Assembly (NCBI GenBank): GCA_031406575.1
Contig: JANOHP010000181.1
Span: 1-64,000, forward strand
Length of the DNA: 64,000 nucleotides
From: Ga0077555 sp031406575
GTDB taxonomy: Bacteria > Pseudomonadota > Alphaproteobacteria > Rhizobiales > Hyphomicrobiaceae
Direction of reading: 5' to 3'
Position 1 is the stretch's first letter. Every line of letters starts with the position of its first letter. The notes beneath the pieces were generated by a model. It did no database searches. It was not told the DNA's origin and worked only from the letters and a program-made list of their open reading frames with translations. Shown piece after piece: positions 50,151-59,392 of this stretch. Position numbers and translations under genes: made by a program.

Positions 50151-51140
50151 TCACGAACAACTGCCGCCGCCAAGCACGCAGAACTTGGCGCAGTTGGGAT
50201 GGCAGAGTTTGACGGCGCCGCGATCGAACATGGCCGTGTTCACGGTGGCTGCCGCCGCCAGCGTGGTTCCCATTTCGAACGCGGGATCATACGGCAGCAG
50301 CGTGCAGGGCAGAACGGTGGCGGTCGCTGCACCTTTGCGCTTCACGATCATGCGGCTGCTGGCGCACATCTGATCCTGCGGCCGTTTTCCGAGAATGCTC
50401 CAGCAGGCCGTGGAAATTTCCGGCACGTCGTCGCGACCATCCATTTCCGGCAACAGCATCAGTTGCTTGGGATCATCGGCATCGATTGGCCAACAGCGCT
50501 GCGCAATCAGCGCCCGATAGCCGTCGCGCGCTTCGGCATCGAGTTCGTGCCAGCACATACGCCCCGCAAGGGCGACGGCGAAGCCATTGGCCGCCAACCA
50601 ATCCAGGCCGACGAGTGTGCGCTGGAATGTCTTGGGACCGCGCTCGGCCTCGTGCAGCTCGGCCGTGTAGTGATCGAGACTGACGCGAATTTTCAGCCGC
50701 GCCCCATGCGTTTCTCGCAGCGCCAGCAGGCCGCGTTTGATCTCGGCACGCTGCATGGGCTGCATGGCATTGGTCAGCACCAGCACCTCGAACCCGCGGG
50801 CGAGCGCATCACCGAGCATGACCAGGACGTCCGGATTCATGAACGGCTCGCCGCCTGTGAACCCGATCTCGCGTGTGCCCAGCCCATCGCGCTCGATCTC
50901 GTCGAGAAACGCGGCCACGTCTCGAGCCGTCAAATAGTCGAGGCGGTCATTCGTCGGGCTCGATTCGATATAGCAATTGAGGCAGGCGATATTGCACAGC
51001 GTGCCCGTGTTGAACCACACCGTCTCCAGGTGCACGAGGCCAACGCGGGCGCGGACGTCGCCGGTAGTCGTGCGATCCGGATTGCTGAATTTCGCCACCT
51101 GCGGCGGTAACGTCGCAGGACGGGTCATACTGATGTCCAC
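50151..51140 (-). CDS. Radical SAM protein with C-terminal cysteine cluster
   Basis: A 329-residue radical S-adenosylmethionine enzyme. The cluster motif is C49-x3-C53-x2-C56 (CNIACLNCYIES), followed by the SAM-binding GFTGGEP. The C-terminal third has seven more cysteines (CWSI, CASSR, LPCTLL, and CHPNCAKFCVLGGGSC at the end), which can hold auxiliary clusters in the manner of SPASM or twitch domains. The start is a GTG at 51140 with AGGAG 5 nt upstream. Substrate unknown; the coupled YkgJ-type gene suggests a modification of a protein or peptide, but no precursor gene is seen nearby. Confidence 0.85.
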   Translation of the reverse strand: MDISMTRPATLPPQVAKFSNPDRTTTGDVRARVGLVHLETVWFNTGTLCNIACLNCYIESSPTNDRLDYLTARDVAAFLDEIERDGLGTREIGFTGGEPFMNPDVLVMLGDALARGFEVLVLTNAMQPMQRAEIKRGLLALRETHGARLKIRVSLDHYTAELHEAERGPKTFQRTLVGLDWLAANGFAVALAGRMCWHELDAEARDGYRALIAQRCWPIDADDPKQLMLLPEMDGRDDVPEISTACWSILGKRPQDQMCASSRMIVKRKGAATATVLPCTLLPYDPAFEMGTTLAAAATVNTAMFDRGAVKLCHPNCAKFCVLGGGSCS

Positions 51141-51292
51141 GCCAACTCCTGTTGTGGCAATGACGGTGTCGGCGGCCGTGTTAGCACGTCACGCGTCATC
51201 CGCATAAATCACGTCTCGATGAGGAAACGTGAACCGTGCGGGCCGGGCAACTGCAACGGCGCAGGAGACGCCACGACGAAGGCGCCTTCATC

Positions 51293-52579
51293 CTAAACGG
51301 CGGCGAGCGCCTGCTCCAAGTCGGCAATGATGTCGGCCTTGTCTTCGATGCCGATCGACAGGCGCACCACGTCGGCACCCGCGCCCGCACCCGCCCGCTG
51401 CTCGTCGGTAAGCTGGCGATGGGTGGTGGAAGCGGGATGGATGATCAGGCTGCGCGTGTCGCCGATGTTGGCCAAGTGCGAGAACAAGTGCACACTGGAG
51501 ACGACCTTGACGCCCGCCTCGTAGCCGCCCTTGACACCGAACGTGAACACTGCGCCCGCGCCCGTCGGACACATGCGCTGGGCAATACCGTAGAACTTGT
51601 TGCTCTTCAGGCCCGCATAGTTGACCCACGCCACCTTGGGATGCTTCTCCAACCAGGTGGCCACAGCCATGGCATTCTCGCAATGGCGCGCCATGCGCAG
51701 CGGCAGCGTTTCGATGCCGGTCAGGATCATGAAGGCGTTGAAGGGCGAGATCGCCGGTCCGAGATCGCGCAGACCCATGACACGGCAGGCGATGGCGAAC
51801 GCGAAGTTGCCGAAGGTCTCGGCGAGGCGCATGCCGTTGTAGCTGGGATTGGGATCGACCAGCGTGGGATATTTCTTCGTCGCCTTCATCCAGTCGAACG
51901 TGCCGCAATCGACGATGATGCCGCCGATTGAATTGCCGTGGCCACCCATGAATTTCGTCAGCGAGTGCACGATGATGTCGGCGCCATGCTCCTTCGGCCG
52001 GCACAGATAGGGCGTCGCCAACGTATTGTCGACGATGAGCGGCACGCCCGCGCGCTTGGCCACGGCTGCGATCGCTGCGATATCGACGACGACCCCACCG
52101 GGATTGGCGATCGACTCGATGATGATCGCCTTGGTCTTGGAGGACACCGCCTTTTCGAACGAGGCGGGATCGGTGGCATCCGCCCACACCACGTTCCAGC
52201 CGAACTTCTTGAAGGCGTGATTGAACTGGTTGATCGAACCGCCGTAGAGCTGCCGACCCGCGATGAATTCATCACCGGGCTCGAGCAGCGCGTGGAAGAC
52301 GAGCGCTTGCGCGGCATGACCCGAGGCGACGGCAAGGGCGGCCGTACCGCCTTCCAACGCCGCGACCCGCGACTCGAGCACACCCTGAGTGGGGTTGCCG
52401 ATGCGCGTGTAAATGTTGCCGAACACTTCCAGATTGAACAATGCCGCAGCGTGATCCGCATCGTTGAAGACGAACGATGTCGTCTGATAGATCGGCGTCG
52501 CGCGGGCACCGGTCGCAGGATCGGGCGTGGCGCCGGCATGAACCGCGAGCGTTGCAAACGAGGGGGTTTTGTCGGCCAT
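51293..52579 (-). CDS. metY: O-acetylhomoserine aminocarboxypropyltransferase
   Basis: A 428-residue PLP enzyme of the Cys/Met metabolism family that makes homocysteine from O-acetylhomoserine and sulfide. The PLP lysine is K209 in HSLTKFMGGHG. The insert YTRIGNPTQGVLESRVAALEGG and the length point to MetY rather than the shorter MetZ. AAGGAT lies 8 nt before the ATG. Upstream I see a possible TTGACT -35 box but no SAM-II or SAM/SAH riboswitch pattern. Confidence 0.93.
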   Translation of the reverse strand: MADKTPSFATLAVHAGATPDPATGARATPIYQTTSFVFNDADHAAALFNLEVFGNIYTRIGNPTQGVLESRVAALEGGTAALAVASGHAAQALVFHALLEPGDEFIAGRQLYGGSINQFNHAFKKFGWNVVWADATDPASFEKAVSSKTKAIIIESIANPGGVVVDIAAIAAVAKRAGVPLIVDNTLATPYLCRPKEHGADIIVHSLTKFMGGHGNSIGGIIVDCGTFDWMKATKKYPTLVDPNPSYNGMRLAETFGNFAFAIACRVMGLRDLGPAISPFNAFMILTGIETLPLRMARHCENAMAVATWLEKHPKVAWVNYAGLKSNKFYGIAQRMCPTGAGAVFTFGVKGGYEAGVKVVSSVHLFSHLANIGDTRSLIIHPASTTHRQLTDEQRAGAGAGADVVRLSIGIEDKADIIADLEQALAAV

Positions 52580-52908
52580 GCTGAATTATCCTTCGCCAGA
52601 GTGAGCGCTCAGCCCGCAGCAGCGAGCACTTCTCGATTTGAAACGGCACTCCCCGGCCCAAGTCAACGCCCAAGTGGTCGATGCTCAGTCGCGCGGCGAC
52701 AATTCTGTTCCCACCCGTGCCGGTTTGGCGCGACGGCGCCGTGGTCTGGATGGGCGCCGAGCCCGCAGGCAATGCGTGGGGGGGATTACGGGTGAAATCG
52801 TGTTCTTTGTGCAAGCGAGGCCATCACGAACATGCAGGAGGTGTGGACGCCAATCCGACCCGGTGGTTAGCTAGCCCAAATGCTCACCTCCCAACATCGG
52901 GGACCGAC
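52580..52908. other. 329-bp divergent spacer between metY and the gamma-glutamyltransferase gene
   Basis: The plus frame is open upstream of the gamma-glutamyltransferase start (from 52681), but the residues are not family-like. On the minus strand a short direct repeat ACTTGGGC occurs twice near 52655-52675, next to TTGACT. No riboswitch or gene is recognised. Confidence 0.4.
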
Positions 52909-54510
52909 ATGCCGAACTCGCAGTCTGCGCTCTCACCCAATTTGTCCCTGAAGCGCCGGGTCACGAAACCCTCCGTACGCTCCAAGGGCGGCATCGTCGT
53001 CACTCAGAACCGGGTGGCGTCCGAAGTGGGTGCGCGCGTGCTGAAAGACGGCGGCACGGCCATCGATGCGGCCATTGCTGCGGCCTTCGCAGTCGGTGTC
53101 GTCGAGCCGTGGATGAGCGGCATCGGCGGCGTCGGCGCGTTGGTGCATCGCGATGCGAAAACGGGCAAAGTTACCTGCGTCGATTTCGGCGGCCGCTCGC
53201 CTAACGGCTTGAAGATCGACGACTTCCCGCTCGCGGGCGGCGTCGATGTGGGCAACCTGTTCGGCTGGCCGGCGGTCCAAGGTAATGTCAACACCGTCGG
53301 TGCCAAGGCGATCGTTGCGCCCACCCAGCCCGCTGGCCTGGCGCTCGCCCACAAGATGTTCGGCACCAAGCCGTGGCGTGATCTGATGGCGCCGGCGATC
53401 GCACTGGCCGAAACGGGACAACTGGTCGATTGGCACACGACCTTGGTGATCGCGACCGCGCTGAGCGACTTGGGCAAGGATGCGGGCACGCGCGAGCGCT
53501 TCTTGCGCGGCGGCGCCCCACCCGTGCCACCTGCCCCGCAGGCCGGTGTCGCGCAACTTCGGCTGCCGGCAGCCCAACTCGCCCGCACGCTGTCGGCGAT
53601 CGCGGCCGACGGTGCCGGCGTGCTCTACGAAGGGGCACTCGCCCGCTCGATCGCCGAAGATGTGCAGGCGCTGGGCGGTTATCTGACGACAGAAGACATG
53701 GCCAACGTCAAACCCGTCGCGCGCGAACCACTGCGGCAGGACTACGGCCGCCATACGATTTACGGGCTTCCCGAGCTGACCGGTGGGCCGACCATGGCGC
53801 TGGCCTTCCAGCATCTGGCCAAGCACGGCGGCACACCCGGCGCGGAACTGGACGGCGCCCGCTTCGTCGCCTACGGCCGTGCTCTCGAGCACGCCTGGGA
53901 GGATCGCTTCGCGCGCCTGGGTGATGCAGGCGAGCGCAGCATGCCAACCTCGACGACGCATCTGTCCGTCATCGATCGCGACGGCAACGTCGTGGCGTTG
54001 ACCCAGACCCTGCTGTCGCTCTTCGGCTCGCGCGTGCTGCTGCCGGGTTCCGGTATTCTGATGAACAACGGCATCAATTGGTTCGACCCTCGCCCCGGTG
54101 GCCCGAACGGACTGGCGCCCGATCGGCGTGGTTTGTCGAATTACGTGCCGACGATCATGACGGGGGGCGACGAGGTGGTGGGGATCGGCGGGTGTGGCGG
54201 ACGGCGCATCCTGCCGGCGGTGTTCCAGCTTCTGGCGATGATTGCCGACTTCGGCTTCGATCTCGACCGCGCCTTCCATCAACCGCGCATCGACGTTTCG
54301 GGCGGCTCGGGTGTATCGGTCGACCGGCGGCTCCCGGCAGCGACCAAGGCCGCGCTTGCGGGCGCGTTCAACTGTGTCGATGCCGAGCCGGTGCCCTACC
54401 CCATGCCCTTCACGATTGCCGGTGCCGTCCTGCGCCGCTCCGGTGCCAACGAAGCTGCAACCGAGCCCGAACAGCCCTGGTCGGAGGCGGTCAGCGAAGA
54501 CGAGGTGTAA
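52909..54510 (+). CDS. Gamma-glutamyltransferase family protein
   Basis: A 533-residue Ntn-hydrolase of the gamma-glutamyltranspeptidase family. The self-cleavage Thr is near T349 in MPTSTTHLSVIDRDGNVV. The N-terminal GGIVVTQNRVASEVGARVLKDGGTAIDAA and the late SNYVPTIM and GGCGGRRILPAVFQ blocks are typical. No signal peptide is seen, so it may be a cytoplasmic amidase-type member rather than a periplasmic glutathione hydrolase. The ATG at 52909 has GGGGA before it. It ends 14 bp before a convergent membrane-protein gene. Confidence 0.9.
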   Translation: MPNSQSALSPNLSLKRRVTKPSVRSKGGIVVTQNRVASEVGARVLKDGGTAIDAAIAAAFAVGVVEPWMSGIGGVGALVHRDAKTGKVTCVDFGGRSPNGLKIDDFPLAGGVDVGNLFGWPAVQGNVNTVGAKAIVAPTQPAGLALAHKMFGTKPWRDLMAPAIALAETGQLVDWHTTLVIATALSDLGKDAGTRERFLRGGAPPVPPAPQAGVAQLRLPAAQLARTLSAIAADGAGVLYEGALARSIAEDVQALGGYLTTEDMANVKPVAREPLRQDYGRHTIYGLPELTGGPTMALAFQHLAKHGGTPGAELDGARFVAYGRALEHAWEDRFARLGDAGERSMPTSTTHLSVIDRDGNVVALTQTLLSLFGSRVLLPGSGILMNNGINWFDPRPGGPNGLAPDRRGLSNYVPTIMTGGDEVVGIGGCGGRRILPAVFQLLAMIADFGFDLDRAFHQPRIDVSGGSGVSVDRRLPAATKAALAGAFNCVDAEPVPYPMPFTIAGAVLRRSGANEAATEPEQPWSEAVSEDEV

Positions 54511-54524
54511 TCTCCGCCTGCAAT

Positions 54525-54908
54525 TCAGTCGTTCATGCGGGCTTCGCGTCGATGCTGCTCGATATCCTCGGGCTCGGCTTCGTCGAGGCGTGTCAAGCTA
54601 TTGGAGGCCTTGTGCTGGGTGTGGAGCAGTTCATCCAGCTTGGCGTGCACGGCCTGCATGTCGCGATGGGCGGCGCGCTGAATGAACAACGTCATGAACC
54701 ACGTCGCCAGAGTCGCAACCGCGTGCCAATCGAACGTTTCGTGCTCGAAGATGAACCACAAAATCGCATACAGTCCCACGACGGCGAAGGCCCAGGGCGA
54801 GGTCAGTTGGACGGCAAAACTCGTAATAATCCGCCGCCAGGACCCGCTGCTGCTGTCGCCAGGGGCGCCTGATGGCCTCTCAATCGGCTGCTGCACAATC
54901 CGCTCCAT
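54525..54908 (-). CDS. Low-affinity iron permease family protein, short
   Basis: A 127-residue membrane protein matching the bacterial low-affinity Fe/Cu permease family (named after yeast Fet4). Two membrane helices (about 32-53 and 62-80) end in ATWFMTLFIQRAAHRDMQAVHAKLDELLH, the strongest family mark, followed by a charged tail with LTRLDEAEPEDIE. The actual transport function of this short group is unproven. GGAG lies 8 nt before the ATG at 54908. Confidence 0.82.
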   Translation of the reverse strand: MERIVQQPIERPSGAPGDSSSGSWRRIITSFAVQLTSPWAFAVVGLYAILWFIFEHETFDWHAVATLATWFMTLFIQRAAHRDMQAVHAKLDELLHTQHKASNSLTRLDEAEPEDIEQHRREARMND

Positions 54909-55210
54909 GATGATGTCTCCTTGGGGGCTGAACGGACGCACGGTGGCCAAAGGCACCCCAGCCAGCATCCCAACCGCTGAGCGGGTCCAGGGTTCCAATT
55001 ACGGCGTGGCGCCGCGGATCGCTCTCTCGACCTCTGAAAACTCAAGGATAATCCGATTTGTGGCCCGAGGCCGGCTCACATGTGGTCAGTTCCGGAAAAA
55101 GTGCGTGCTTGAACCCATGGGCCGGGTTGCCATATTGAGGTCTGATCAATTCTATTGACGTGCGGCATGGAGCCGGTGCGGGCGCGACTTTTTTGTGGAA
55201 CAGGGCGCAC
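54909..55210. other. 302-bp divergent spacer
   Basis: It lies between the permease-like gene and the TPR gene. A candidate promoter for the TPR gene is TTGAAC (55109-55114), 16 nt, CATATT (55131-55136). Nothing else is recognised. Confidence 0.4.
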
Positions 55211-55879
55211 ATGCGCAGCAGACGTATCGTTCGACTTTTGTGCAGCCCACTTGCGGCGGCACTGATCGTCGTCTTGGCGTGGACGGGCGGACATCGCGTG
55301 GCGCACGCCGAAACCTCGACCGAGGAGTGTTTCAGCGAGGACTGGGGTCGGCGCATCCAGGGCTGCTCGGCGATTATCGACGGCAGTCAAGCGACGCCTG
55401 CGGAAAAATCGCAGGCTTACGCTATGCGCGCGCTGGCTCTGTCCTTGAAGGGTCAGTACGAGGATTCGGTCGGTGACTACGACCAGGCCCTCCGCATCAA
55501 TCCCAACTTTGCCGTCGCGTTGAACAACCGGGCGTGGGCCTATTTCAAATGGGGCAAGGGGCCGCGCGGGCTTGCCGATGTCGAGCGCTCACTCGCCCTC
55601 AATCCGCTGAGTGAGCACACATGGGATACGCGCGCCCACATTCGCCAAGTGATGGGCAATCATGCGGGCGCTTATGCCGATTACGAACAAGCGGTCAACA
55701 TCGGCGGTGAGCGCATGATCAAGCTCTATCAATGCGGGTTGGCCTCACAGGGTCTCTACAAAGGCCGCCTCGACGGCTACAACTCCGACGAACTGCAGAG
55801 TGCGCTGAAGACTTGCGCGTCGTCCAAAACCTGCGATCCGCTTCCCTCCGACGAGGAATGCCGCGATCCGACGTCGTGA
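55211..55879 (+). CDS. Secreted TPR-repeat protein
   Basis: A 222-residue exported protein. The signal peptide has a basic start (MRSRRIVRLL), a hydrophobic core and likely cleavage after AHA (about residue 33). Three to four TPR units cover about 60-170 (for example AYAMRALALSLKGQYEDSVGDYDQALRINP). The C-terminal stretch LYQCGLASQGLYKGRLDGYNSDELQSAL resembles a short peptidoglycan-binding repeat. The role is probably periplasmic scaffolding; no partner is evident. The ribosome site is weak, and an ATG 17 codons upstream is also possible. Confidence 0.8.
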   Translation: MRSRRIVRLLCSPLAAALIVVLAWTGGHRVAHAETSTEECFSEDWGRRIQGCSAIIDGSQATPAEKSQAYAMRALALSLKGQYEDSVGDYDQALRINPNFAVALNNRAWAYFKWGKGPRGLADVERSLALNPLSEHTWDTRAHIRQVMGNHAGAYADYEQAVNIGGERMIKLYQCGLASQGLYKGRLDGYNSDELQSALKTCASSKTCDPLPSDEECRDPTS

Positions 55880-55883
55880 GCGC

Positions 55884-56333
55884 TCAGTCGATTGAGTTCA
55901 GGGCAGCGATCATCGCTTTCAGCTCGGGCTCTTCGACACGTTCGGCGGCTTTCGCCGGGGATAGCCATTTGCGCTGCCTGTGTTTGTGTTCGGGCCACGT
56001 GCGCTTCTGCTCGGTCACTTCGAAGGGATAGACGTCGACGCGAACATGCACCGCAGCGCCATGTTTGCGGCGCTTCAGATAAGAATACGATCCCAAACGT
56101 TTGCGCGTGACGTTGCCGATGACGCCGGCCTCCTCCCACGCCTCTTCGGCGGCGGCCGCGTGGTCGGGACGATCAGGCCACGGCCACCCTTTCGGGATGA
56201 CCCACCGCCCGGTATCGAGCGTCGTGACGAGCAGCACTTTGATGCGACCGGTCCGCGCGGCCTTGCGCATCGGTAGGGCCGCGACCTGATGTGTCGTTGC
56301 GACGGGAGCCTGGGGTATCTTCAGTTTGGCCAA
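55884..56333 (-). CDS. Nudix hydrolase (diphosphoinositol polyphosphate phosphohydrolase-like)
   Basis: A 149-residue Nudix protein. The box is GWPWPDRPDHAAAAEEAWEE followed by AGV; the usual R-E-U-x-E-E is kept as AAEEAWEEAGV, with Ala in place of Arg. WVIPKGWPW and the VDVYPFEV strand match the DIPP/ApnA-like subgroup common in rhizobia. The start is a TTG at 56333 with AGGAGG 10 nt upstream. It is convergent with the TPR gene, with only 4 bp between the ends. Confidence 0.86.
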   Translation of the reverse strand: MAKLKIPQAPVATTHQVAALPMRKAARTGRIKVLLVTTLDTGRWVIPKGWPWPDRPDHAAAAEEAWEEAGVIGNVTRKRLGSYSYLKRRKHGAAVHVRVDVYPFEVTEQKRTWPEHKHRQRKWLSPAKAAERVEEPELKAMIAALNSID

Positions 56334-56535
56334 CGTGGTGCCACCTCCTCAGGTCTTTGATGGTGGAGCGATTCGCGCTCTGTTTTCCATTAGATAGCCT
56401 CTGTGTGCAGGGCGAAGCAAAATTTCTTGGTCCCCTCGCGAACCCTTGTGATACACGCGCGCTGTCGCCACTGCGGTGGAGGGCAGCACGGCACGCGCTG
56501 GCCCTCCAGCAGGCCCCGTCTCGAAAGGCGAATTC

Positions 56536-57522
56536 GTGGACCCCACCAGCGTACTCGTCACCTTCGAAGCCGATCGCGACGCCCGCGCCGTCTTCACCGA
56601 AAGTCTCGGTGATTTGGCGACAGTCATCTTCCTTGCCGATCTCGCCGACAGTGCACGCGCTGCGGCCTTGCAATCAGCGACTGTCATTGTCGGGCGCAAC
56701 ACGGGTAAGGAATTGCGCCCGGGCGAAGATGCCTTGATCGGCAACGCGCGGCTCGTGCAATACGTCACAGCAGGCGTCGACTATATTCCTCTGCGCCATC
56801 TGCCCGCGGACCTGCCCATCGCGGCCAACGGCGGCGCCTACGCCGAGCCCATGGCGGAGCACGCTGTCGCCCTGATGTTTGCTGCGGCCAAACGCTTGGT
56901 CGTGGAGCACAAGAAGCTCGAGCGCGGCGAATTCGATCAGTTCCGGCCCAACCGCATGCTGACGGGCGCTGTGTGCGGCATCCTCGGCTTGGGTGGTGTT
57001 GGTGTGGCCACAGCGCGACGCATGGGCGCCTTGGGGCTGAAGGTGCATGCCATCAACCGGCGCGGCGTGGCCGACGAGCCCGTCGATTGGATGGGCACCA
57101 CGGATCAGTTGGACACACTGCTGGCGGCGGCCGACGTTCTGGTCGTCGTCGTGCCTCTGCTGCAGAACACGGAATGCTTGATCGGTGCGCGCGAGCTGGC
57201 GCTGATGAAGCCCGATGCCATCCTGATCAACCTCGCGCGCGGCGAAATCATCGACGAGACGGCGCTGTATCATCACCTACAAGCCAACCCCGCGTTCGTC
57301 GCCTGCATCGACGCGTGGTGGATCGAGCCCGTGCGCCATAACCGGTTCGCAATGACCCATCCGTTCCTCGAGTTGCCCAACGTGATCGGCTCGCCGCACA
57401 ATTCGGCCTCGGTGAAGGGCGCACGCGCCATGGCCTACCGACAAGCCGCCACCAATTGTCGACGCGTGCTCGAGGGTAAACCCGCTCACAACCTGATCGG
57501 CCCCGAGGGCCGCATGCGCTGA
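56536..57522 (+). CDS. 2-hydroxyacid dehydrogenase family protein
   Basis: A 328-residue NAD(P)-dependent D-2-hydroxyacid dehydrogenase. The cofactor motif is GILGLGGVGVATARRMG (about 147-163), with INLARGEIIDE and the C-terminal GSPHNSA block. The substrate domain starts DPTSVLVTFEADRD. The start is a GTG at 56536 with AAGGCG nearby; another GTG 20 codons upstream is possible. It differs clearly from the family member at 7352, and its tail is convergent with an epoxide hydrolase gene at 24 bp. Confidence 0.88.
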   Translation: MDPTSVLVTFEADRDARAVFTESLGDLATVIFLADLADSARAAALQSATVIVGRNTGKELRPGEDALIGNARLVQYVTAGVDYIPLRHLPADLPIAANGGAYAEPMAEHAVALMFAAAKRLVVEHKKLERGEFDQFRPNRMLTGAVCGILGLGGVGVATARRMGALGLKVHAINRRGVADEPVDWMGTTDQLDTLLAAADVLVVVVPLLQNTECLIGARELALMKPDAILINLARGEIIDETALYHHLQANPAFVACIDAWWIEPVRHNRFAMTHPFLELPNVIGSPHNSASVKGARAMAYRQAATNCRRVLEGKPAHNLIGPEGRMR

Positions 57523-57546
57523 CGCGCCTGCACACGTGGCGCGTGT

Positions 57547-58713
57547 TCAGTCGGCCGGGCTACGCACGAACTCGAGCAGATGGCGCACCACGGCGTCGGG
57601 CTGCTCTTGTTGCACCCAATGACCCGCCCCCGGAATGAGATGGGTGCCGCGCCAGCGCGTGCACAGTGTGCTGCCCATCGCGGCCAGAACGCCCGGCGTT
57701 TGGTGAATGCCCCAATCGCTGGCGCCGGCGATGAAGCACGCCGGGATGTCGATGGTTCGTCCCGACCACGTCTCGAGTTCGGGTTGATAGCGCCCCACCG
57801 TGCGCACCCGGTACCAGTTGAGGCCGCCTTGGAAACTCGTGCGGCCATACTCGGCGCTATAGACGGCCAGCTCGGTGTCCGGCAGCCAGTGATTGGCGGC
57901 GATTTCGGTGGGCGAGGGCATTTCGGCCGCGACCGTCTCGGCCATGCCGGTGTCGCGGGGCATCACGTAATAGTTCGGCAGCTTGGCGAGTTCGCTGGCC
58001 GTCCACCCCGTCAACTCATGCGGCCGGTTCGCCGCCCAATCAGCGCTCTTGTGGTGGTAGTAGGCGCGCAGGAACGCGTGCAGGCCCTGTTTCGCGTGGT
58101 GCATGTCGGGATCCGCGTCGCGTTGCGAATAATACCAATGATAGTGCTGGCGCGGTGGATCGAGGGCCCCCAAGTCCTCGTGGATGGACATGGTCGGTGC
58201 CAGAGGAATGGGTCGCGCGGGCTCATCGGCTGTGCCCACCGGTAGGGTCGGGGGTGCCGGGAACGGCGCGCTCATGGTGGCGACGCGGCGCACGATGTCG
58301 GGCCGGATCAGCGCCGCCCAGCCCACGACCGACGCCCCGAAGTCGTGGCCGATGATGGCTTCGAGCCGCTGATGACCGAGCGCGAAGGCGACGCCCAACG
58401 CATCGCGCACCAAGTTCGGCATGCAATAGGGTGTCAGGTCGGCATCGAAACGCGTGTCGGCGCCCGTTGTCCGTCCATAGCCGCGCTGATCGGGGGCGAT
58501 GACGTGATAGCCCGCCGCCGCCAGCGGCCCCATCACTTTGCGCCAACTGTAGGCCAGTTCCGGAAATCCGTGCAGCAGCAGCAGCGCTGGCCGGCCCGGT
58601 GTTTCGAAACCCGCCTCCAGTACGTGCATATCGAGGCCGTTGATTCCGGCGATCATCCGCGATCGAATGCCGGCAGGCAGAGGGTAATGGGCGGGAAAGG
58701 GGGACGGGCTCAC
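57547..58713 (-). CDS. Alpha/beta hydrolase, epoxide hydrolase type
   Basis: A 388-residue alpha/beta hydrolase of the epoxide hydrolase/haloalkane dehalogenase type. The oxyanion motif HGFPE is at 48-52, the nucleophile is D124 in GHDFGASVVGW (an aspartate, not a serine), an acidic residue is in GASDWGIH, and the catalytic His is in GAGHWVQQEQP. The cap domain between them is large. The start is a GTG at 58713 with GGAG 8 nt upstream; it begins 25 bp after the thiE stop and may be the last gene of the thi transcript. Confidence 0.88.
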   Translation of the reverse strand: MSPSPFPAHYPLPAGIRSRMIAGINGLDMHVLEAGFETPGRPALLLLHGFPELAYSWRKVMGPLAAAGYHVIAPDQRGYGRTTGADTRFDADLTPYCMPNLVRDALGVAFALGHQRLEAIIGHDFGASVVGWAALIRPDIVRRVATMSAPFPAPPTLPVGTADEPARPIPLAPTMSIHEDLGALDPPRQHYHWYYSQRDADPDMHHAKQGLHAFLRAYYHHKSADWAANRPHELTGWTASELAKLPNYYVMPRDTGMAETVAAEMPSPTEIAANHWLPDTELAVYSAEYGRTSFQGGLNWYRVRTVGRYQPELETWSGRTIDIPACFIAGASDWGIHQTPGVLAAMGSTLCTRWRGTHLIPGAGHWVQQEQPDAVVRHLLEFVRSPAD

Positions 58714-58738
58714 GGCATCGGCTCCAATACGAGGGAGA

Positions 58739-59353
58739 TCAGCGTTGAACGGTTTTCGCCCAGGCCACCCACTGGCGCACGCGGGCGTCCGGGTCGGTGG
58801 CGGTGATGAAATCGGTGACGACGGCCACGCAATCGGCACCCGCCGCCAACACACCCGGCGCCCGTTCGGGCGTGATGCCGCCAATCGCGCACAGGGGAAT
58901 CGTGCCGATCCGGTTTTTCCAATCGCGGATGCGCTCGAGACCCTGCGGCGCCCATTTCATGACCTTGAGCTTGGTCTCGTAAATCGGCCCCAACGCGATG
59001 TAGTCGGGCTTGGCCGCCAACGCGATGTCGAGTTCGGCATGATCGTGGCTCGACACACCCAGTTTGAGGCCCGCCGCCTTGATGCGCGCGAGGTCGGCTG
59101 CGGCGAGATCTTCCTGCCCCAGATGCAGAAAGTCGGCCCCCGCCGCGATCGCCGCTTCCCAGTAGTCGTTGACGATGAGCTGGCAGCCGTGACGCTGGCA
59201 GATCGCCATGCTGGCGCGAATTTGGCGGTCGACCTCGGCGGGTGCGGCGTCCTTGAGGCGCAGCTGGATCGTCTCGACTCCCAACGGCGCCAGCCGCTCG
59301 ATCCAACTGACATCGGGAACGACGGGATAAAAAACGCCGAGCAGCTTGGTCAT
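58739..59353 (-). CDS. thiE: Thiamine phosphate synthase
   Basis: A 204-residue ThiE-type TIM barrel that joins hydroxymethylpyrimidine diphosphate and thiazole phosphate. The pyrimidine and phosphate-binding blocks IQLRLKDA, LIVNDYWEAAIAAGADFLHLGQEDL, ALGPIYETKLK and CAIGGITPERAPGVLAAGAD are present. It follows thiG by 39 bp in the thiSGE run. Confidence 0.93.
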   Translation of the reverse strand: MTKLLGVFYPVVPDVSWIERLAPLGVETIQLRLKDAAPAEVDRQIRASMAICQRHGCQLIVNDYWEAAIAAGADFLHLGQEDLAAADLARIKAAGLKLGVSSHDHAELDIALAAKPDYIALGPIYETKLKVMKWAPQGLERIRDWKNRIGTIPLCAIGGITPERAPGVLAAGADCVAVVTDFITATDPDARVRQWVAWAKTVQR

Positions 59354-59392
59354 GCCGGAATACTTTCGTGGTGACGGTTGCGATTGTGCCGA

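Noticed and set aside
52580..52700. Possible SAM-II or SAM/SAH riboswitch upstream of metY
   Set aside because: metY leaders in alphaproteobacteria can carry one, but I could not find the conserved core words or the pseudoknot arms here.
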